NCBI GenBank assembly: GCA_947498765.1
Contig: CANMLG010000028.1
Location: 28,851-92,850 of the forward strand
Length of the DNA: 64,000 nt
DNA from: an uncultured Aquimarina sp.
GTDB lineage: Bacteria; Bacteroidota; Bacteroidia; Flavobacteriales; Flavobacteriaceae
Reading direction: 5' to 3'
Shown: positions 1 through 9,237 of the stretch, one piece after another
Numbering within the stretch: position 1 is the first letter of the stretch
How the letters are laid out: each line of letters opens with the position of its first letter
The notes under the pieces: generated by a model
Seen by the model: the letters and a program-made list of their open reading frames with translations, nothing else
Told to the model about the DNA's origin: nothing
Database searches by the model: none
Position numbers and translations under genes: made by a program

Positions 1-1687
1 GTGCCCTTCCCACACCAAGTCGCAATATAGCTTCTCCTTGAACACCTAGTGATACTCCCTTTACTGTAAATTCATTCTTTTTATTAGCTATTATTGTCTT
101 AAGATAGCTTTCTGCATATACCTTTTGTTCTTCGGATGTATTTGTTAGCTTTATTTCGTTATTCAAATTATATTCTAATAGTACAGTAGCTTCTTTATCT
201 AAAGTAATTTGTTTTGGATTAATTTGCTCACTGGCGTCAAGCACAGGCTCTCCTTTACTATCCGCATATAAATGCTTCACTAGAACAGTTCCGTTTAATG
301 AATTTACTTTTAGCTCGGGAATATTTAATTTTACAGTGACTGAACTATGTTCTAAATTACTCAAAATAATGTATGTCTTTTTCCCTTTCACATAGGCATC
401 AATTAATAAGTCTGGATCATTAGCATAGGTATCCACTCGTGTACCTTCCACATTAGCCCAAAGCTCAAAAAACTTTAAAAAATCGGTATATACCCATTCC
501 TCTCCTGTCTCTCCTTCTATTTCTTTATTTTGACGTAGTAATCGGTAACTGTATTTATAATTATCAGGATTTTGCCACCACTTTGCCTTTAAAATCATAA
601 ATGGAATAGCACTTATAATTTGATCTTGTCGTTCCATAAATTGCATCATCATAGATGAAAATGTTCTTATATTAAACCAATCCCGAGGCTTATTATATGG
701 GCCATTTAACGATCGACCTAACCAACCATACTCTGATATACTAAAGGGTTTTATCTTTCCTAATTTTATATAACTATACTGTTCTACCATATCTAAAATA
801 GCTTCCGTATTACTCCCTTTTCGTTGTAATTCCTGACCATTATCTGCTAAAAAATCGTATAAGTGCAATGAAAAGAAATCCATATCATTACCAGCTTCAT
901 CAATAAAAAGCCTCCAATTATTTTTCCAATGATTAAAATTATTATCCTCATACGCTGGGTGTGCCGCTGAATATCCTCCTACTTTTACATCTGGATTAAG
1001 CGCTTTTATTCTTTTTGCCACAACCTTATGCATTTGCGTTATCTTGGCATTAGTTGTTCCTAACTTTCTTGATTTCACAAAAGGTTCATTTAATACCTCT
1101 ACATATTTAGGCCTAGGTTTTCCTGTTTCCTTACCCGAACCAAAAAACTCTTTTAAATAAGTTGCGTAGTATTCAGCAACTGCTTCATAACTTTTATATG
1201 CCCATGGCTCAGAGGTTGAACAACATTTATTAGGTCTTGTAAGTTGACCCGAAGGGTACATTGGAGTAGGTTGTCCTCCAAAAACCATATTACTATAACG
1301 ATCTTCAAAATTATGTGTACTTTTCTGTTTAGCATAACTACTTTTTGATGCTATTCCTTTTTCTTTTAGTATTTCAACATTAGGCCATCCCTTTTTATTT
1401 GGGTCTTCGGAAGATTGATCAAACTCCCAAACCATACTCCCATTATTCCTGCCTAAATACACATCATAAGTTTCCAAAAAATGTTTACGTTTTGCATCAC
1501 TATCCCATTCATTATCGTCAATATCCCCATGGAGTATCATAAATTTACTTCTATCAAATTCAGCTATTCCATGTACAGCATGTTTTGTACTTAAATTTAC
1601 CTCTGCTTGTATTATATTTTGAGCTTTGGTCTGAGTTCCACATAAAAAAACGCCTAAAACTCCTAGTAGTAACATATGATGTTTCAT
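1..1687 (-). CDS. GH86 beta-agarase/porphyranase-like glycoside hydrolase, C-terminus cut by window edge
   Basis: The frame is open from an ATG at 1687 to the window edge (562 codons, no stop), so the C-terminus lies outside. Residues 1-23 form a signal peptide (MKHHMLLLGVLGVF, then likely cleavage after TKA before QN). The body carries GH86-type motifs: EVLNEPF (likely acid/base Glu) and ISEYGWLG (likely nucleophile Glu), separated by GGYSAAHPAYE and MDFFSLHLYDF. The same motif order occurs in the complete GH86 gene at 60457-63582. GH86 enzymes are endo-acting beta-agarases or beta-porphyranases, so the predicted job is extracellular cleavage of red-algal galactan. It lies downstream of the GH117 gene on the same strand, with a terminator hairpin between them, so it is probably transcribed separately. 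Agarase versus porphyranase cannot be decided by eye. Confidence 0.85.
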   Translation of the reverse strand, partial: MKHHMLLLGVLGVFLCGTQTKAQNIIQAEVNLSTKHAVHGIAEFDRSKFMILHGDIDDNEWDSDAKRKHFLETYDVYLGRNNGSMVWEFDQSSEDPNKKGWPNVEILKEKGIASKSSYAKQKSTHNFEDRYSNMVFGGQPTPMYPSGQLTRPNKCCSTSEPWAYKSYEAVAEYYATYLKEFFGSGKETGKPRPKYVEVLNEPFVKSRKLGTTNAKITQMHKVVAKRIKALNPDVKVGGYSAAHPAYEDNNFNHWKNNWRLFIDEAGNDMDFFSLHLYDFLADNGQELQRKGSNTEAILDMVEQYSYIKLGKIKPFSISEYGWLGRSLNGPYNKPRDWFNIRTFSSMMMQFMERQDQIISAIPFMILKAKWWQNPDNYKYSYRLLRQNKEIEGETGEEWVYTDFLKFFELWANVEGTRVDTYANDPDLLIDAYVKGKKTYIILSNLEHSSVTVKLNIPELKVNSLNGTVLVKHLYADSKGEPVLDASEQINPKQITLDKEATVLLEYNLNNEIKLTNTSEEQKVYAESYLKTIIANKKNEFTVKGVSLGVQGEAILRLGVGRA

Positions 1688-1804
1688 AATTGATATAGTT
1701 ATCTTTATTAGAATAGCCCAATATATTTAGACTTATTAAATTACGATACAACAAACAAGCATATTCCTGGTACAAATCGCTTTAACATAAAATTGGTATC
1801 TAAA

Positions 1805-1836
1805 AAAGCCACTCCTAAAAAATCAGGAGTGGCTTT
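1805..1836 (-). terminator. Rho-independent terminator after the GH117 gene
   Basis: Arms AAAGCCACTCCT (1805-1816) and AGGAGTGGCTTT (1825-1836) pair perfectly over 12 bp around an 8-nt loop. On the minus strand the hairpin is followed by a T-run. It lies just past the GH117 stop and before the GH86 start. Confidence 0.85.
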
Positions 1837-1861
1837 GTTATTTTTTAAATTTAACCCTTAC

Positions 1862-4009
1862 TTATTCCTTTATAAACAAACTTGATTTAACACTATTACT
1901 AAAATTTTTAAGTATCAATAAATAAGCATTTGCTGGCAATTCCTTTACATCTATTGAACTACCAGATTCTACTATTCCTTCTTTTAAAATAGCCCCCTTT
2001 AAATCAACAACAGTGTATTCAACGGCTTTATCAATTCCCTGAATAGTAATTTGTTCACTTGCTGGATTAGGATATATTACCACTTTTGTGTCAATATCAA
2101 ATTGATTATCGGTTACAGAAAGTGAAGACTCTTTTTTCAATGTAAATTTATCTAAATTCCACTGCCAAGTATCTGAACCACTAGCCACAACAGTTAAAGT
2201 ATGAACGCCCACACTAAGTTCTACAACACTAGTACTCGATACAGCTTCATAATTATCAAAACTTCCATTATTAGGCACTTGATCATCGGCTACCACTGTA
2301 CCATTTAATAACAACTGAACTGCTGCATTATCCCCGGGAGCACTAATTAAATACGAAAGAGAGTAAGAACCTGCTTCAGTTACTTCAATTTCATACTCGG
2401 CACTATCAGCTGCATTAACATAATTAATCCCTATATTACTTTCATTTACTCCTAATGGTACTTTTTCATCATCAAAATCACCATCGGTATTATTAAACTT
2501 TTCAGCTTCTATAACTAGTTCATCACCGGATTGAACAAATACAGTTTTTTGTCGATTTTTATTAATTAAATCAAAACGTCTTAAATACATCCATCCACCT
2601 CTAGCACCATTTGCTGCAGTAGAAAAATCTAAATGATGAGATAACCCCCAACTTACTCCGAATTTTGGATCTGTCGTTGAAATGGTTTCTGGTCTAAAAA
2701 TACCTAAAGCATCTGGCACTTCATTTTTTTCTCTACCTGATGTTCCTGAAGCTGTACCCATCATTTCAAAATTAACTCCATCAGGTGCAAATTGAATCGA
2801 ACCTATTTCAGGACCATCTAATTTTTGTATAATAGCTATTCCATCATTGTAATTCCAAACACTAACCTCATGACCAGTATTGGTTATAGGATTATACTCT
2901 GATTTCACATAAGGGCCTTCAATATTATCTGCTATAGCCACTCCCCATCGAATCTCTCTTTCTCCACAAATAATTTCTTCGCCCATACGCTCCCCTTTGT
3001 AATATAAATAAAACTTGTCTTTATAAAACATTAAACAAGGATCATGTACTTTATGACTATCAAAATCACCTTTAACTTTTTTTCCATTTCTAGTTAAAAC
3101 ATCTTGTCTTCTTTTTGTATTTGGATCCCAAATACCATTATGAGACGGTCTCAAAATAGGTTCCGCTAACTTTCTCCATGGACCATTTGGCGAATCAGCT
3201 ACAGCCATTGCTACATTATTTTTAACTCTTTCTATATAAGGTGATTTTACTACTTGATATACCAAATAAAATTTATCATTATGAGCAAAAACTTCAGGAG
3301 TAAAAACAGACCGGTCATCAAATGAGCCTGCTGGCCCTCTTTCTACCGCTGGTCCTTCTTCTTTCCAATCAAAACCATCAGTGGATGTTGCATAATACAC
3401 ATCACTATAATCCCATGGAAATACATTAGCATCTGTATCTCCCAAATCAGTAGGCTTCTTAGGGTCTCCTGTATTAAAATAATTAGATGTTTGGGTTAAT
3501 TTGCGAGTATACCAAACATAGTATTTGTCATTGTACTTGATTACCGAACTTGGGTCTCTCCTAGTAATTAATGAGTTTGCAGCTAAATCTCCTGTTAAAG
3601 GTGTTTCATCAAATCTTACATTCCAAAGTTCATTATCTGGAATTTGAGGATTATTGTAACTATTGCAATTATCAGTAGGATCAGTATACCTATTCCAACG
3701 CACCGTAGCCGCACTAATTTTTTTTGCTCTTAATACAACCTCAATTGTTGTGGACGGAGTTTGATTGTAAATATCTTCAAAAACATAACCTTCTTTATTA
3801 AAATAAAGGGTTTTATTTCCTGCTATTGAACTATTAAAAGAAAACTGACCGTTTGAAGTAGTGCTTATATTAAGGTTGTCTTCAAGCAATGTAACTTCTA
3901 CGTCGCTTAATGGATTTCCTGTTTCACTATCGGTAATTGTACCACTAAAGTTTTGAGCAAACAGTGCAGCTCCAACAAATAGGTGTACTAAAAATAATAA
4001 ATTTTTCAT
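1862..4009 (-). CDS. GH117-like exo-alpha-1,3-(3,6-anhydro)-L-galactosidase with CBM6 and T9SS sorting domain
   Basis: This 715-residue secreted protein has a signal peptide (MKNLLFLVHLFVGAALFAQ), a carboxypeptidase-regulatory-like beta domain at about 20-95, a beta-propeller glycosidase domain at about 100-490, a CBM6 module at about 497-622 (start LVIEAEKF, end TWQWNLDKFTLKK) and a type A T9SS sorting domain from about 640 (VVIYPNPASEQ). The propeller shows RRDPSSVIKYNDKYYVWYT, HDPCLMFYKDKFYLYYKG and TGHEVSVWNYNDG. These fit GH117, whose active site uses acidic residues and a His. GH117 releases 3,6-anhydro-L-galactose from agar oligosaccharide ends and complements GH86 endo-enzymes. A GH43-like arabinanase or galactosidase is the alternative, but the neighbouring GH86 gene and agar-type CBM6 favour GH117. 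Confidence 0.75.
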   Translation of the reverse strand: MKNLLFLVHLFVGAALFAQNFSGTITDSETGNPLSDVEVTLLEDNLNISTTSNGQFSFNSSIAGNKTLYFNKEGYVFEDIYNQTPSTTIEVVLRAKKISAATVRWNRYTDPTDNCNSYNNPQIPDNELWNVRFDETPLTGDLAANSLITRRDPSSVIKYNDKYYVWYTRKLTQTSNYFNTGDPKKPTDLGDTDANVFPWDYSDVYYATSTDGFDWKEEGPAVERGPAGSFDDRSVFTPEVFAHNDKFYLVYQVVKSPYIERVKNNVAMAVADSPNGPWRKLAEPILRPSHNGIWDPNTKRRQDVLTRNGKKVKGDFDSHKVHDPCLMFYKDKFYLYYKGERMGEEIICGEREIRWGVAIADNIEGPYVKSEYNPITNTGHEVSVWNYNDGIAIIQKLDGPEIGSIQFAPDGVNFEMMGTASGTSGREKNEVPDALGIFRPETISTTDPKFGVSWGLSHHLDFSTAANGARGGWMYLRRFDLINKNRQKTVFVQSGDELVIEAEKFNNTDGDFDDEKVPLGVNESNIGINYVNAADSAEYEIEVTEAGSYSLSYLISAPGDNAAVQLLLNGTVVADDQVPNNGSFDNYEAVSSTSVVELSVGVHTLTVVASGSDTWQWNLDKFTLKKESSLSVTDNQFDIDTKVVIYPNPASEQITIQGIDKAVEYTVVDLKGAILKEGIVESGSSIDVKELPANAYLLILKNFSNSVKSSLFIKE

Positions 4010-4049
4010 ATTTTTTTTGTGATTTTGTCAATAGTAAATATAACTTAGC

Positions 4050-4061
4050 TAGGTATACCTA
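4050..4061. promoter_or_regulatory. 12-bp palindrome upstream of the GH117 gene, candidate operator
   Basis: TAGGTATACCTA is a perfect palindrome about 41 bp before the GH117 start codon, in the 91-bp gap to uvrA. Its position suits a promoter-proximal operator. No regulator is identified and a chance palindrome is possible. Confidence 0.3.
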
Positions 4062-4100
4062 CATCTAATTCAAAAAAATAAAAAGTAAGTAAAAAGCTAC

Positions 4101-6905
4101 TTAAAGATTTAGTTTTTCTTTTAAATATTTACCTGTATGCGATTCATTAATTTTAGCGACTTCTTCTGGGGTACCTGATGCGACTAAACCACCTCCATTT
4201 TTGCCACCTTCGGGACCTAGGTCAATAACGTAATCGGCACACTTTATTAAATCCAAATTATGCTCAATAACCAAAATCGAATGCCCACGATCCAATAACG
4301 CATTGAATGAATTAATTAATTTTTTAATATCATGAAAATGCAAGCCTGTCGTAGGTTCATCAAAAATAAACAACACCTTATCCTTAGTAGTGCCTTTTAC
4401 TAAAAATGAAGCTAATTTTATACGTTGTGCCTCCCCACCAGAAAGTGTTGCCGAACTTTGACCTAATTGAACATAACCTAAACCAACATCTTGTAATGGC
4501 TTTAATTTACGCACAATCTTTTTTTGATTGTGATCTTCAAAAAATGAAATCGCATTATCAATAGTCATACATAAAACATCATCAATGGACTTTTTATGAA
4601 ATTGCACTTCTAAAACTTCTTTTTTAAAGCGTTTCCCTTTGCACTGATCACATTCCAAATGCACATCTGCCATAAATTGCATTTCAATGGTTACCTCTCC
4701 TTCACCTTTACAATTATCACATCGCCCACCATCAACATTAAATGAAAAGTGTTTTGTTTGGTAGTTTCTCAACTGAGCCAAGCGTTGAGCTGCAAACAAA
4801 CTACGTATATCATCATAGGCCTTTATATAGGTCACTGGATTTGATCGCGAAGATCGACCTATTGGGTTTTGATCAATAAACTCAACAGATTTTACACTTG
4901 AGTATTTTCCAGATATGCCAGTAAATTCACCAGCTTTATCTCCATGAATTCCTAGCTCTTTTCTTAGCGCAGGGTACAAAATCTCTTTAACCAATGTACT
5001 TTTTCCACTTCCTGAAACTCCTGTAATGGCTGTCATTATACCAAGAGGTATTCTTACATCAATATTTTTTAAATTATTAGCTCGTGCTCCTTTAATATTT
5101 ATGTATTCAACTCCTTTGTTTCTTTTTTTTGGTATTTCTATAACTTCCTTCCCCGATAAATATCCTGCTGTTAATGTTTTCGCTTTTACTATTTCTTTAA
5201 AAGTACCTTGAGCCACTAATTCTCCACCAAAAGTTCCTGCTTCGGGACCAATATCTATAATTTGATCAGCTGCCTTCATAATTTCTTCATCATGCTCTAC
5301 AACTATTACAGTATTTCCTAAATCTCGTAATGATAAAAGAACTTTAATTAACTTTTCATTATCTTTAGAATGCAAACCAATACTTGGCTCATCTAAAATA
5401 TACATAGAGCCCACCAGACTACTACCTAACGAAGTGGCTAAATTTATACGTTGCGATTCTCCACCTGACAGTGTATTAGATTTTCTATTTAAAGTTAAAT
5501 ACTGCAAGCCTACCAAATCTAAAAACTGCAGTCGGCTGTTAATTTCTTTTAATAACCTTTCAGCTATAGTTTTATCATGAGTAGATAATTTTAGGTTATT
5601 AAAAAATGGAATCAATTCAGAAATAGGCAATTCTACTAAATCATTTAAACTCACTCCATCGATTTTAACATAATTAGCTTCAACTCTTAATCTTTTCCCT
5701 TTACAGGAAGCACATTTGGTTTTCCCGCGATAACGAGATAGCATTACTCTATTTTGTATTTTGTAGGCTTTGGCTTCTAAAAATTGAAAAAAACTATGAA
5801 TTCCTTCAAAAAAACCATTTCCTTGCCATACCAAATTTTGTTGTTCTTCAGTTAATTCAAAATAAGGTTTATGTATTGGAAAATCAAATTTATAAGCATT
5901 ATTAACTAATTGATCTTTATAAGATCCCATGGTTTCTCCTTTCCAAGGAAGTATAGCACCTTCATATATACTTTTTGAAGTATCGGGAATTACTAAATCC
6001 TCATCAATACCAATGACATCTCCATAACCTTCACATTTTGGACAGGCTCCATATGGATTATTAAAACTAAACAAATGTACATTAGGTTCTAAAAACTCTT
6101 TATCATCTAATTCAAACTTATTACTAAACTCATAAATTTTATTAGTCGCCAGTTCTTCAATAAAACACCTCCCCTTTCCTTCATAAAAAGCAGTACCAAT
6201 GGCATCTGCCAAACGATTAAAAAAGTCTTCATTATTTTTTATTACTATTCTATCAATTACAACAAAACAAGGTATATTTTCATCTAATACAATTTCTGTG
6301 CTTAAACGCTCAATTTTGTCGTTTTGTTTAACGCGAACAAATCCTTGCTGCAGTAATACTTGTAATTTTTCATTTAGCGTTCTTCCATTTTCAACATGAA
6401 CTGGTGCCAATAAAAGTAATTTTGTTTTTACATCATATCCTTTAATATGGCTTACAACATCTGAAACACTATGCTTTTTTACTTCATTACCCGAAATAGG
6501 TGAAAAAGTTTTTCCAATACGAGCAAATAATAATTTTAAATAATCATAAATTTCTGTAGTAGTCCCTACGGTTGATCTTGGATTTGTTGAATTCACCTTT
6601 TGCTCAATAGCAATTGCTGGAGCAATTCCTTTTATATAATCTACTTTAGGTTTATTTAAACGTCCCAAAAACTGTCGAGCGTATGATGATAAACTTTCTA
6701 CATACCTACGTTGCCCTTCTGCATAAAGTGTATCAAAGGCTAAACTTGATTTCCCTGACCCAGAAAGCCCCGTAATAACCACCAATTTATTCCGAGGAAT
6801 AACAACATCAATATTTTTTAAATTATGAAGCTTTGCCCCTTTTATTATTATATTTTTTTTAGGATCTAAAGATCCTAACTCTTTTTTGCTGCTTGCTTTA
6901 ACCAT
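4101..6905 (-). CDS. uvrA: Excinuclease ABC subunit A
   Basis: UvrA is the damage-sensing ATPase of nucleotide excision repair and loads UvrB on DNA lesions. The protein has two ABC ATPase halves: Walker A GLSGSGKS near residue 47 and GVSGSGKS near residue 630, with signatures LSGGESQRI and [12 protein letters not shown]. Zinc-binding CxxC pairs are present ([26 protein letters not shown] with CDQCKGKRF). Length of about 934 residues is normal. The chosen start is the ATG at 6905 ([11 protein letters not shown]), preceded by a GGAG. A GTG 27 nt upstream would add an implausible Tyr/Leu leader. It is monocistronic and convergent with nothing nearby. Confidence 0.96.
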   Translation of the reverse strand: MVKASSKKELGSLDPKKNIIIKGAKLHNLKNIDVVIPRNKLVVITGLSGSGKSSLAFDTLYAEGQRRYVESLSSYARQFLGRLNKPKVDYIKGIAPAIAIEQKVNSTNPRSTVGTTTEIYDYLKLLFARIGKTFSPISGNEVKKHSVSDVVSHIKGYDVKTKLLLLAPVHVENGRTLNEKLQVLLQQGFVRVKQNDKIERLSTEIVLDENIPCFVVIDRIVIKNNEDFFNRLADAIGTAFYEGKGRCFIEELATNKIYEFSNKFELDDKEFLEPNVHLFSFNNPYGACPKCEGYGDVIGIDEDLVIPDTSKSIYEGAILPWKGETMGSYKDQLVNNAYKFDFPIHKPYFELTEEQQNLVWQGNGFFEGIHSFFQFLEAKAYKIQNRVMLSRYRGKTKCASCKGKRLRVEANYVKIDGVSLNDLVELPISELIPFFNNLKLSTHDKTIAERLLKEINSRLQFLDLVGLQYLTLNRKSNTLSGGESQRINLATSLGSSLVGSMYILDEPSIGLHSKDNEKLIKVLLSLRDLGNTVIVVEHDEEIMKAADQIIDIGPEAGTFGGELVAQGTFKEIVKAKTLTAGYLSGKEVIEIPKKRNKGVEYINIKGARANNLKNIDVRIPLGIMTAITGVSGSGKSTLVKEILYPALRKELGIHGDKAGEFTGISGKYSSVKSVEFIDQNPIGRSSRSNPVTYIKAYDDIRSLFAAQRLAQLRNYQTKHFSFNVDGGRCDNCKGEGEVTIEMQFMADVHLECDQCKGKRFKKEVLEVQFHKKSIDDVLCMTIDNAISFFEDHNQKKIVRKLKPLQDVGLGYVQLGQSSATLSGGEAQRIKLASFLVKGTTKDKVLFIFDEPTTGLHFHDIKKLINSFNALLDRGHSILVIEHNLDLIKCADYVIDLGPEGGKNGGGLVASGTPEEVAKINESHTGKYLKEKLNL

Positions 6906-6994
6906 AAGCTCCAAATATAAATATAAGTACACAAAAAGTGAAGAGTATCCTGAACTGCTTTTTTGTTAAAATTTTAAGAAAATTAGCTATTTCT

Positions 6995-7014
6995 AAATTT
7001 ATTTATATATTTAC
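6995..7014 (+). promoter_or_regulatory. 20-bp box upstream of the first ECF sigma gene, shared with the second
   Basis: The 20 bases at 6995-7014 are identical to those at 8236-8255. They lie 80 bp and 74 bp upstream of the two paralogous sigma genes, and little else in the leaders is conserved. The box includes TATATTTAC, close to the Bacteroidota -7 consensus TAnnTTTG. It is probably a shared promoter or regulator site retained after duplication. Confidence 0.5.
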
Positions 7015-7094
7015 ATCATTCTTAATCAAAATTATAAGGCCTATAGCATAATATTACTTAATACATTTTATACTCTTTTAAGAAAGTAATATTT

Positions 7095-7679
7095 ATGATT
7101 TTAAGAAAACAGCAAGATTCAGTTTTGGTTTCTGAATATATTAAAGGAAACGAACACGCATTAGGTATTCTAATAGATAGACATAACCAACGTATTTTTA
7201 GTTTTATTTTTTCTAAGGTACTTGATAAAGATGTTGCTAATGATGTTTTTCAAGATACTTTTGTCAAAGTAATTAACACCCTTAAAAGAGGGCGTTATAA
7301 TGAAGAAGGTAAATTTTTACCATGGGTTATGCGTATTGCTCATAATTTAGTAATTGATCATTTTAGAAAAGGAAATCGCTTGCCCAAATTTGATGATAAC
7401 GGCGAATTTAGTATTTTTTCGATATTAAGTGATAATACCCTTAACGCAGAAAAACAGCTTATAAAAAATCAAGTAGAAAATGATGTTCGCAACTTAATAC
7501 ACGAACTTCCTGATGACCAAAAAGAGGTATTGATGTTGCGTATATATAACGAAATGAGCTTTAAAGAGATTTCTGATAAAACTGGAGTTAGCATTAATAC
7601 TGCTTTAGGTAGAATGCGTTACGCCTTGATTAATCTTAGAAAATTAATTGACAAGCATCAAATAGTTTTAGTTAATTAA
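7095..7679 (+). CDS. ECF-type RNA polymerase sigma factor, copy 1
   Basis: This 194-residue sigma-70 family protein has region 2 at about 20-90 (RIFSFIFSKVLDKDVANDVFQDTFVKV, then GKFLPWVMRIAHNLVIDHFRK) and region 4 at about 130-185 (LPDDQKEVLMLRIYNEMSFKEISDKTGVSINTALGRMRYAL). ECF factors redirect RNA polymerase to special promoters. No anti-sigma gene lies next to it. Instead a hairpin and a 48-residue gene follow within 60 nt. The protein differs from the copy at 8330-8914 at only about 17 of 194 positions by eye, so the pair is a recent or strongly constrained tandem duplication. Confidence 0.93.
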   Translation: MILRKQQDSVLVSEYIKGNEHALGILIDRHNQRIFSFIFSKVLDKDVANDVFQDTFVKVINTLKRGRYNEEGKFLPWVMRIAHNLVIDHFRKGNRLPKFDDNGEFSIFSILSDNTLNAEKQLIKNQVENDVRNLIHELPDDQKEVLMLRIYNEMSFKEISDKTGVSINTALGRMRYALINLRKLIDKHQIVLVN

Positions 7680-7695
7680 TGCAATAAAGGCTTTT

Positions 7696-7729
7696 TTTTA
7701 TCGTTAAAAAGTAAATGTAAACGATAAAA
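7696..7729 (+). promoter_or_regulatory. Conserved hairpin before small gene, copy 1
   Basis: Arms TTTTATCGTT (7696-7705) and AACGATAAAA (7720-7729) are perfect inverted repeats. The loop contains AAAGTAAATGT, which also occurs in the second copy at 9005-9040. The right arm ends 9 nt before the ATG of the 48-residue gene. No T-run follows on the plus strand, so it does not look like a terminator. An operator or an RNA structure controlling translation is more likely. Confidence 0.6.
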
Positions 7730-7738
7730 GATATATTC

Positions 7739-7885
7739 ATGGCTAAAATTTACTCAAGAGCAACTTCTAATAATTTCCAAAAATTGAAGCCAAAAGCTGA
7801 AACCATTAGTTTTATATTAAATTATTCAAAAGCTATAAATATTATTGCTACGGATAAATTTATTATTCAAATTCACAAAAACTAA
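7739..7885 (+). CDS. 48-residue protein linked to ECF sigma factor, copy 1
   Basis: The 48-codon frame starts MAKIYSRATS and ends QIHKN. It has no signal peptide, membrane segment or Cys. It shares the MAKIYS start, a central KPKAET block and an FILNYS block with the protein at 9049-9195, and both genes sit behind a sigma gene and the same hairpin. Conservation between copies shows the frame is real. A role as a sigma-associated accessory or anti-sigma-like peptide is inference. I do not recognise a named family. Confidence 0.7.
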   Translation: MAKIYSRATSNNFQKLKPKAETISFILNYSKAINIIATDKFIIQIHKN

Positions 7886-8329
7886 AAACTTTCGTATGTA
7901 TAGTTCTTTTTAATAACTCTTTCCAAATAGGATAATTATTACTTAAAACTTACAGCTTATTACTATACGATAAGTTACTACAAGTAAATTCATTTCACAA
8001 AAAAAATCATAACAGACTATATTTCAATTAAATACAATAAATATCATTAATCCTAAACAAAAATTATAGTTTTATATGCTTATTTTTTAGCTAAAGCAGT
8101 CCTTTTGTAAGATTAAACCTACTCATTTTTATGCTTTTACATTTAATTCCACAAAAATAAAAGTCAAGCCGATATTTTGACACAGTACACCCTTTTTTGT
8201 TTTTTTCTCTCACACAAAACCAGCAAACTACTCTTAAATTTATTTATATATTTACCATGTAGTCAATGAAATAATTAGAACCACAGTAATATTCATCTCA
8301 TTTCATACTCTTTATAAAAATTTATATTT
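7886..8329. other. Intergenic 444 bp between the two sigma cassettes
   Basis: No coding frame of note is seen. The stretch is very AT-rich. Its only clear signal is the 20-bp box at 8236-8255 shared with the first cassette. The promoter for the second sigma gene must lie here. Confidence 0.5.
8236..8255 (+). promoter_or_regulatory. 20-bp box upstream of the second ECF sigma gene
   Basis: It is identical to 6995-7014 and sits 74 bp before the sigma ATG. It is the longest identical run between the two otherwise diverged leaders. Confidence 0.5.
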
Positions 8330-8914
8330 ATGGTTTTAAAAAAACAGGATGATTCGGTTTTAGTTTCTGAATATATTAAAGGAAACGAACAAGCTTTAGG
8401 TGTTTTAATCAACAGACACAATCAACGTATTTTTAGTTTTATTTTTTCTAAAGTACTTGATAAAGACATTGCAAATGATGTTTTTCAGGACACTTTTATT
8501 AAAGTAATTAATACTTTAAAAAAAGGACGCTATAATGAAGAAGGTAAATTTCTCCCTTGGGTTATGCGTATAGCTCATAATTTAGTAATTGATCATTTTA
8601 GAAAGAGCAATCGTTTACCCAAATATGATGATAATGGTGAGTTTAGTATTTTTTCTATATTAAGCGACAATTCTCTTAACGCCGAAAAACAACTTATAAA
8701 AAATCAAGTTGAAGATGATGTACGTAATTTAGTTTATGAGCTTCCTGATGACCAAAGAGAGGTATTAACTTTACGTATCTACAACGAAATGAGCTTTAAA
8801 GAAATTTCAGATAAAACTGGTGTAAGCATAAATACAGCTTTAGGAAGAATGAGATATGCTTTAATAAATTTGAGAAAATTAATTGACAAACATCAAATTG
8901 TTCTAGTTAATTAA
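8330..8914 (+). CDS. ECF-type RNA polymerase sigma factor, copy 2
   Basis: This is a 194-residue paralogue of the sigma factor at 7095-7679, colinear with no gaps. Differences are mostly conservative (Lys/Arg, Ile/Val, Asp/Asn). Region 2 (DIANDVFQDTFIKV, FLPWVMRIAHNLVIDHFRK) and region 4 (EVLTLRIYNEMSFKEISDKTGVSINTALGRMRYAL) are almost unchanged, and the helix-turn-helix is identical, so both probably read the same promoters. A 134-nt gap containing the conserved hairpin separates it from its own 48-residue gene. Keeping both copies may serve dosage, or different induction with the same regulon. Confidence 0.93.
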   Translation: MVLKKQDDSVLVSEYIKGNEQALGVLINRHNQRIFSFIFSKVLDKDIANDVFQDTFIKVINTLKKGRYNEEGKFLPWVMRIAHNLVIDHFRKSNRLPKYDDNGEFSIFSILSDNSLNAEKQLIKNQVEDDVRNLVYELPDDQREVLTLRIYNEMSFKEISDKTGVSINTALGRMRYALINLRKLIDKHQIVLVN

Positions 8915-9004
8915 AGTTGATATATTTCTTTTAATATTTTTACCTATACATCACACAACTGTTAATTACTTTTTTTTAATTGATGGTTATACAATAAATA
9001 TATA

Positions 9005-9040
9005 TTTTTATCGTTTAAAAGTAAATGTAAACGATAAAAA
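9005..9040 (+). promoter_or_regulatory. Conserved hairpin before small gene, copy 2
   Basis: Arms TTTTTATCGTTTA (9005-9017) and TAAACGATAAAAA (9028-9040) pair perfectly over 13 bp around the loop AAAGTAAATG. Stem core and loop match the hairpin at 7696-7729. It ends 8 nt before the small-gene ATG, so it would cover the ribosome-binding region or act as a DNA operator. Confidence 0.65.
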
Positions 9041-9048
9041 TATATTAA

Positions 9049-9195
9049 ATGGCAAAAATTTACTCTAAAAATATTTCAAAAGAAAACCAAACAGTGAAGC
9101 CAAAAGCTGAAACTATAGACTTTATATTAAACTATTCCAGATCATTAAGTATTTTAAAAACGGATAATTTTGTTATTGAAGTAAACAAAAATTAA
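9049..9195 (+). CDS. 48-residue protein linked to ECF sigma factor, copy 2
   Basis: The 48-codon frame starts MAKIYSKNIS and ends EVNKN. It aligns without gaps to the product of 7739-7885 and keeps the MAKIYS start, KPKAET, DFILNYS-like and TDxF blocks, while the DNA has diverged much more than the sigma genes. The retained frame and length argue for a functional protein. It is soluble and basic. Function is unknown; the constant pairing with the sigma gene suggests it works with or against that sigma factor. Confidence 0.7.
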   Translation: MAKIYSKNISKENQTVKPKAETIDFILNYSRSLSILKTDNFVIEVNKN

Positions 9196-9237
9196 CACAA
9201 AACTAGCTTTACGTAAATACCTACAAAAAATTTATAA

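Noticed and set aside
1..1687. Lipoprotein signal on the partial GH86
   Set aside because: A Cys lies in VFLCGTQ, but the residues before it do not fit a lipobox; a normal cleavage after TKA fits.
1560..1775. 71-residue minus-strand frame
   Set aside because: It overlaps the GH86 signal region in another frame.
7696..7729. Terminator after the first sigma gene
   Set aside because: The stem has no T-run after it on the plus strand and the same hairpin recurs right before the second small gene, so a regulatory site fits better.
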